Shown piece by piece: positions 48,367-52,974 of a stretch of 52,974 nucleotides of DNA. The notes beneath the pieces are model-generated. The model searched no databases, had not been told where the DNA came from, and saw nothing but the letters and a program-made list of their open reading frames with translations. Numbering within the stretch: position 1 is the stretch's first letter; each line of letters begins with the position of its first letter. Source of the stretch: Nitrosomonas sp. (GTDB taxonomy: Bacteria; Pseudomonadota; Gammaproteobacteria; Burkholderiales; Nitrosomonadaceae); assembly GCA_021604405.1 (NCBI GenBank), contig BQJA01000014.1, forward strand, positions 1 to 52,974, read 5' to 3'. Made by a program: the position numbers and the translations under genes.

Positions 48367-51279
48367 ATGGTGTCGCTAAAAAATACCCACGTCTACTTTC
48401 ACTTTGCTTTGTTGCCTGTTCTATTGATGTTTTCTACCCAGATACATGGACAGCCGCTTGATGTAGCAAATCTGACTAACGAACCGGTCAAATTAACAGA
48501 CAAACTTCGCTTTGCATCTTCACTAGCCTGCCCTAAGGCAAATTTCGAAACAATTATTGCATGTGATTCACTCAAATTTGCAAAACAGGATAGCATCAAT
48601 CTCGGTTTTTTGAATGAGAAATACTGGTTTGCATTTTCTCTTGAGAATTCGGCCAGTGTCGAGAAACGAGTATATATTGAAATTGCGTATGCGTTACTCG
48701 ACAGAGTACATCTTAAGGGATTGGACCGGACCGGTGCAGTCAAATTCGATTACCGAACAGGCGATCTGCTGCCCTTTAACACGCGACCGGTTAAATATCC
48801 AACCTACGTGTTTCCTGTTCATATAGATGCAAATAACAGTATAGATTTTCGATTGTCAGTAGAAACAGGCTCTTCAATGCAGGTGCCAATTTATATCTGG
48901 CAGCCAGAAAACTTTATAGCATCTAAAAGTATAGAAATCCTGTTTTTTGGACTGTTTATCGGCGCTACGGTCATCATGGCGACATACAGCTTGCTTTTAT
49001 TCTTATCCACACAGGAAAAAAGCTATCTTTTTCTCGCTGCTACTGTATTTTTTTATTCTTTGGTTCAAAGCGATTTAACCGGGATAAACTTTGCTTATTT
49101 ATGGCCAAATGCACCCGACTGGAATGACAAGAGTCTGATTATTGTATCCAACTGCGCAATTATCTGCCTGTCGTTCTTCTCGTCAGAATTTTTACGCCTT
49201 AATGAACAAAGCGTTTACACGAATAATCTGTTAAGAATTTGCAACTTGGTCGCGGTAATATTGATGGCGCTCACCCCTTTTGCAACGTATCAACATTTAA
49301 TTGTTGGGACTGCGGGCATTATTACTTTGATCCCAATTATCGCCTACGCCAAAGGTATCAATTTGTGGTTAACAGGTTATGTCCCTGCCCGTTATTTTGT
49401 ATTAGCGTTCACATTATTTGTCCTGGCTACAAGCATTATTGTGCTGAATAAAGCGGGCATAATCGATAGCAATATTTTCACTGAGTATTTTATGAATGTG
49501 GGTGCCATGGCCGTCGTGTCCCTATTGACATTGGCCCTGGCTGACCAATTGAATCAAGAAAAACGTGCCAAAGAGCTCGCACAAAACGCGGCGATTGTGT
49601 CGTTGCGCAAATTTGAAAATATTTATAATAATTCTTCTGAGGGAATATTTCGACTCGATGCTCAAGGCCAGTTTTTATCCACCAATCCGGCGTTTCTAAA
49701 GATATCCAAGGCAGACTCTCTTAATCAGCTAAAAAACAGGTTTATGACAATTGACAGCATGTCTCTAAATTCCGCAAGCAATTTTCTGGAATCCGTCAAG
49801 CTGCAAAGACAGTTGAGAAAAGACGTGATCTTTCTAAAAGTCGATGGTGGTCAGTATTGGGCGGTTATAAACATGCGTGTCGTCGAGGACCTTACTGAAA
49901 AAAGCAGCTATATCGAAGGATCAATCATTGATATCACTGAATTAAAAGAGAACGAGCGCCAACTAAAATATCTAGCCAACTATGACCAACTAACTGGATT
50001 GATCAACCGCCATGCATTCCAGGAAAGACTGACGCGGTTGATCGAAAACGCGCGCCAGTATTTCCACGAACATTCTTTACTGTATATCGATTTGGATAGA
50101 TTTAAACTGGTCAATGACACCTGCGGTCATATGGCGGGTGATGAATTACTCAAGCAATTGGGCGTAATCTTTACTCACAAAGTGCGTCAGCGTGATGCCA
50201 CCGCGCGAATTGGCGGCGATGAATTTGCCATTCTGTTAGAAAATTGCGAAATTCAGAAAGCTACACAAGTTGGCGAAGAATTGAAACGTGAACTGAATAA
50301 ATTTAAATTTAACTGGCAAGGCAAGCAGTTTGATGTCGGGGCAAGTATTGGCATCGTACCTATAAACCAGTATTCAGAAAGTGTTGTCAGTTTACTCAAT
50401 CTGGCTGATTCGATGTGTTTGATGGCTAAAGAACAAGGCCGCAATCGAATAATCGCGCACGATGAGAATGCAGTTGAAGTCAATAAAAAAATCCGTGCAA
50501 AAAATTTGTTGGCGGCCATTCACGAAGCGATCGACGATAATGACTTCGTCCTCTTCAAACAATCAATCGTATCGCTTAAGGATAAAAACTTCAAAGGGTT
50601 TGAGGTGTTGTTGCGCCTGCAACTGAACAAAGAAATTGTAGGACCCGGCGTATTTATTCCCACTGCTGAGCGATACAACGTGATGAGCAAAATAGATCGC
50701 TGGGTCGTAAAGGAGTTTATATGTCAGCTCAGCAATAATTCGGAAATGTGCAATAACATTGATATGGCAACGCTAAACCTGAGCGGACAAACCCTATCTA
50801 ACCCCGACTTCCTGCCATATCTACTCAAAATATTGGGAAAACATCCCGGAGCAAACAAAAAGCTGTGTTTCGAGCTCACCGAAAGTGCCGCATTAAACAA
50901 TTTGTCTGAATCTTCAGGCCTTGTCATGAAAATGAAAGAGTTAGGCGTCAGATTTGCGGTAGACGATTTTGGCAGTGGTTACGCCTCTTACAATTACCTG
51001 ACGCAATTGCCCGTAGACTTCGTCAAAATAGATGGTTCATTCAGTCTGGACATTCATAAAGACCCAGTGAATCTAGCTATTGTACGCTCGATAACCGAGA
51101 TTTCCCACATGATGAAAATGCAGGTCATTGCAGAATTCGTCGAGTGCGAAGAGGAATTGGCTTGCTTAAAAGAGATCGGCGTGGACATGGTTCAAGGTTA
51201 TCATATGGACAAACCATCACGGCTAGCCAACGCAGAGCCTATTCTGGCAAAGCTCAATAGTTATTCCGGCGCAACATGA
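48367..51279 (+). CDS. 7TMR-DISM sensor with PAS, GGDEF and EAL domains
   Basis: A 970-residue membrane protein for cyclic-di-GMP turnover. Order: signal-like segment (1-28), periplasmic 7TMR-DISMED2 domain (about 30-165), seven membrane segments (about 185-400), PAS (about 415-530), GGDEF and EAL. The cyclase motif GGDEF at 616-620 is intact. The EAL motif reads EVL at 746-748 with the catalytic glutamate kept; other phosphodiesterase motifs are ELTES, VDDFGSGYASYNYL and KIDGSF, while the usual AEGVE is AEFVE. It may therefore be mainly a cyclase or have weakened phosphodiesterase activity. The ligand is unknown. The stop overlaps the start of a small open frame. Confidence 0.93.
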   Translation: MVSLKNTHVYFHFALLPVLLMFSTQIHGQPLDVANLTNEPVKLTDKLRFASSLACPKANFETIIACDSLKFAKQDSINLGFLNEKYWFAFSLENSASVEKRVYIEIAYALLDRVHLKGLDRTGAVKFDYRTGDLLPFNTRPVKYPTYVFPVHIDANNSIDFRLSVETGSSMQVPIYIWQPENFIASKSIEILFFGLFIGATVIMATYSLLLFLSTQEKSYLFLAATVFFYSLVQSDLTGINFAYLWPNAPDWNDKSLIIVSNCAIICLSFFSSEFLRLNEQSVYTNNLLRICNLVAVILMALTPFATYQHLIVGTAGIITLIPIIAYAKGINLWLTGYVPARYFVLAFTLFVLATSIIVLNKAGIIDSNIFTEYFMNVGAMAVVSLLTLALADQLNQEKRAKELAQNAAIVSLRKFENIYNNSSEGIFRLDAQGQFLSTNPAFLKISKADSLNQLKNRFMTIDSMSLNSASNFLESVKLQRQLRKDVIFLKVDGGQYWAVINMRVVEDLTEKSSYIEGSIIDITELKENERQLKYLANYDQLTGLINRHAFQERLTRLIENARQYFHEHSLLYIDLDRFKLVNDTCGHMAGDELLKQLGVIFTHKVRQRDATARIGGDEFAILLENCEIQKATQVGEELKRELNKFKFNWQGKQFDVGASIGIVPINQYSESVVSLLNLADSMCLMAKEQGRNRIIAHDENAVEVNKKIRAKNLLAAIHEAIDDNDFVLFKQSIVSLKDKNFKGFEVLLRLQLNKEIVGPGVFIPTAERYNVMSKIDRWVVKEFICQLSNNSEMCNNIDMATLNLSGQTLSNPDFLPYLLKILGKHPGANKKLCFELTESAALNNLSESSGLVMKMKELGVRFAVDDFGSGYASYNYLTQLPVDFVKIDGSFSLDIHKDPVNLAIVRSITEISHMMKMQVIAEFVECEEELACLKEIGVDMVQGYHMDKPSRLANAEPILAKLNSYSGAT

Positions 51280-51392
51280 ACACACATATTTTCAAACGCA
51301 TCACGAATTGTTTTTTTATTCATCTTGTATCAATAAATTGTTTCGTTTTCGCATGGGCTCTCCTTGCAGTTGTGGTCGGTGTGTGGCATTAA
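51276..51392 (+). CDS. Possible 38-residue membrane peptide coupled to the GGDEF/EAL gene
   Basis: A short frame that starts in an ATGA overlap with the preceding stop and ends with TAA at 51390-51392. The product has a short basic start (MNTHIFKRITN) and a hydrophobic stretch to the end (FVFAWALLAVVVGVW), consistent with one membrane segment. The overlap geometry matches translational coupling seen elsewhere in this window (mreD-mrdA, rodA-rlpA). There is no family match I can name. It may be a chance frame. Confidence 0.4.
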   Translation: MNTHIFKRITNCFFIHLVSINCFVFAWALLAVVVGVWH

Positions 51393-51483
51393 TTAAACCA
51401 TCTAACATTGATCTGTCGGCAACTGGCAGATGACCATCGTAGCTGTTGCGCCATGACAGTCATCCATGATTTTCTAATCAATT

Positions 51484-52974
51484 CTATCGATGATGCACTT
51501 TCGCAGGTGACTGCGCGCTATGATTTTCGGGTTTATAATTAGCGCCGGAACGACAAAGCATATTCCGGTTCTTGGCAATAACTAAACGGTCAGCGCCATC
51601 AGTCAATCCATCCAGATTAAAATCGAACACGCTGGACAAGCCCCACGTATGCGCATAATAATGCCAACCGGAAATGTCTTCGTTATTGACTCTGGAATCG
51701 ATATTGCCATCTCCGGGACAATTGGGCGTAAAGCTCAACATCTGTTCAAGTTCCAACATAAGACTGTCGTAATTGACCTTTTCCTCTGAATCGGGCGGAA
51801 GCGCGCTGACATCGATTTGCGTGCCATCCTTATCAAGCGTGGGTACCGGTACATTTTCGTCAATATTAAAAAATTCCGTTACCAAATCAATTTCACAAAG
51901 ATCATTTTGCTCGTTGTATATCCACGTGGTATTTTGCACTATTTTGTATAGGTTGTTACGAATAGCAGTCGAGAAGTCGGGAACAATAGTATAGGTATCC
52001 TGTCCCTGTGCAGTACGGAAAGCATTGACGTCGCAGCAACGCGGCAGGCCGCCTGCGGGAATTCCTTCAGTTACCGGGTCGTCGGCGCCCTCGCCCCACC
52101 AGACACCATTATTATCTTCACAGACACTTTTTGAAGGAGGAATCTGCGTGCAGGCAGTCTGTATCACACAAGGGCCATTCACACCGTTATTAGCTTGTAG
52201 ATTCGGCCCTACTTGCGTGAAGTTGGTGCTACGCAGGCTGGCCTGATCCGGCTTGGTCAGATAAGGCAACATCGAAACCGAATCAATCGGCCGCGGGACA
52301 ACCTTATGCGCATCGATACCGGCAATTTCTCCGAATAACGCAAATAAATCGGCGACATTGACCATGGCAGACACAATCCGGTCGGGGCTGTTAACCAACG
52401 GCCCCGCGACGATGAGGGGCACCCAGACGCCGGTCTGGTAAGCAGTACCTTTAGCACGTGATGCATCGAAAGGGAGTTTTACTACCGAACCCAAAGTACC
52501 GTTATCACCGACTACAATTACCATTGTATCGTTCTGCATGGGATCATAAATTAACGCTCTGTTTGCCGCCCGCGTAGCAACCCCGGTATCCACCAGCAGC
52601 CTTCCCACTTCGGTATCCATCGACTCGATCATTAAATTGGTAAGCGCGCGCTGGGCAACGAAGTTTCCACAATCCAGGTTTTCCACCAAGTCTATGCTTG
52701 TCTGCAATTCGTCCGCAGGTGGCTGCATCACCGGCGTATGGACGGATGCAAAAGAAACCGTCGCCATCCAAGGCTCCCCCGAATCATGTTTACCGATCCA
52801 ATCGATGGCATCGTCGACGACGGCCTGGGCGCGATAACGGCGTGAACGGGGATCTTCCGGCGGCACTTGCTCGACATCACCACGCTCATGATTGATCATC
52901 AGCGGTGAAACATAGTGGCCACTTAGAATGGAAAAGTCGACATAATCCGGGCTCGGCGATTGACAACTTTTGCC
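51484..52974 (-). CDS. Sulfatase-like hydrolase with C-terminal dockerin-like repeat, N terminus outside window
   Basis: The frame stays open to the window edge (at least 497 residues), so the gene is cut. Visible alkaline-phosphatase-superfamily features are PWMATVSFASVHTPVMQPP and VIVVGDNGTLG (the C-terminal metal-site region, usually SDHG or DNG). The active-site cysteine or serine that becomes formylglycine is off-window, so activity cannot be judged. After a low-similarity part rich in cysteine, the last 75 residues hold two calcium-loop-like repeats: CPGDGNIDSRVNNEDI and DFNLDGLTDGADRLV, the pattern of a type I dockerin. It is convergent with the GGDEF/EAL gene. Confidence 0.85.
   Translation of the reverse strand, partial: GKSCQSPSPDYVDFSILSGHYVSPLMINHERGDVEQVPPEDPRSRRYRAQAVVDDAIDWIGKHDSGEPWMATVSFASVHTPVMQPPADELQTSIDLVENLDCGNFVAQRALTNLMIESMDTEVGRLLVDTGVATRAANRALIYDPMQNDTMVIVVGDNGTLGSVVKLPFDASRAKGTAYQTGVWVPLIVAGPLVNSPDRIVSAMVNVADLFALFGEIAGIDAHKVVPRPIDSVSMLPYLTKPDQASLRSTNFTQVGPNLQANNGVNGPCVIQTACTQIPPSKSVCEDNNGVWWGEGADDPVTEGIPAGGLPRCCDVNAFRTAQGQDTYTIVPDFSTAIRNNLYKIVQNTTWIYNEQNDLCEIDLVTEFFNIDENVPVPTLDKDGTQIDVSALPPDSEEKVNYDSLMLELEQMLSFTPNCPGDGNIDSRVNNEDISGWHYYAHTWGLSSVFDFNLDGLTDGADRLVIAKNRNMLCRSGANYKPENHSAQSPAKVHHR

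Noticed and set aside
51484..52974. Part of a cellulosome
   Set aside because: The dockerin-like repeat alone is not enough; no cohesin, scaffoldin or glycoside hydrolase gene is present in the window.

Overview
The window looks like a chromosomal segment of a betaproteobacterium, most likely of the Nitrosomonas type (order Nitrosomonadales). This is inferred from gene order and protein character: gatCAB divergent from mreBCD-mrdA-rodA-rlpA, rplM-rpsI-argC followed by a DUF6776-like gene, a bactofilin and erpA, and an opposing hemA-prfA-prmC-grxD block. The DNA is fairly AT-rich. I see no tRNA, rRNA, CRISPR array, intact insertion sequence or phage gene.

Layout. 0.3-3.3 kb: copper operon copA-copZ-csoR behind a promoter carrying a CsoR-type palindrome. 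3.3-6.7 kb (minus): gatC-gatA-gatB amidotransferase. 6.8-13.5 kb (plus): elongasome cluster mreB, mreC, mreD, mrdA (PBP2), rodA, rlpA; MreB has a 9-codon tandem duplication at its N terminus. 13.8-16.9 kb: TraB/PrgY-like membrane protein and an ABC exporter. 17.0-21.4 kb: rplM-rpsI, argC, DUF6776-like, bactofilin, erpA, yqaA. 21.6-26.0 kb (minus): hemA, prfA, prmC, grxD and creA.

26.4-32.0 kb (minus) is the most unusual part. Five tightly packed genes encode a DUF2064 transferase and a family-2 glycosyltransferase (both of the arsenosugar-associated types), an ArsM-like arsenite methyltransferase with four cysteines at the expected spacings, a radical SAM enzyme that does not look like classical ArsS, and a membrane VTT (DedA-like) domain fused to a flavin disulfide reductase. 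I read this as a candidate pathway for an organoarsenic (arsenosugar or arsenolipid-like) product. No arsR, arsC or arsenite efflux gene is visible nearby.

32.4-37.5 kb (minus): two tandem paralogous secreted beta-helix proteins separated by long non-coding stretches, and a periplasmic protein with two DUF302 domains. 37.7-43.6 kb (minus): a CorA-type transporter, then a hotdog thioesterase, an acyl-CoA ligase and a FadE-type acyl-CoA dehydrogenase. 43.8-45.0 kb: dapE. 45.0-48.1 kb: a SAM methyltransferase divergent from a DUF898/YjgN and M48 peptidase pair. 48.4-51.4 kb: a 7TMR-DISM/PAS/GGDEF/EAL protein whose stop codon overlaps the start of a possible 38-residue membrane peptide. 51.5 kb to the window end (minus): the C-terminal part of a sulfatase ending in a dockerin-like calcium-binding repeat.

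Start codons were chosen from visible Shine-Dalgarno sequences and family lengths; several differ from the longest open frame. Family assignments rest on recognised motifs, not on database searches.
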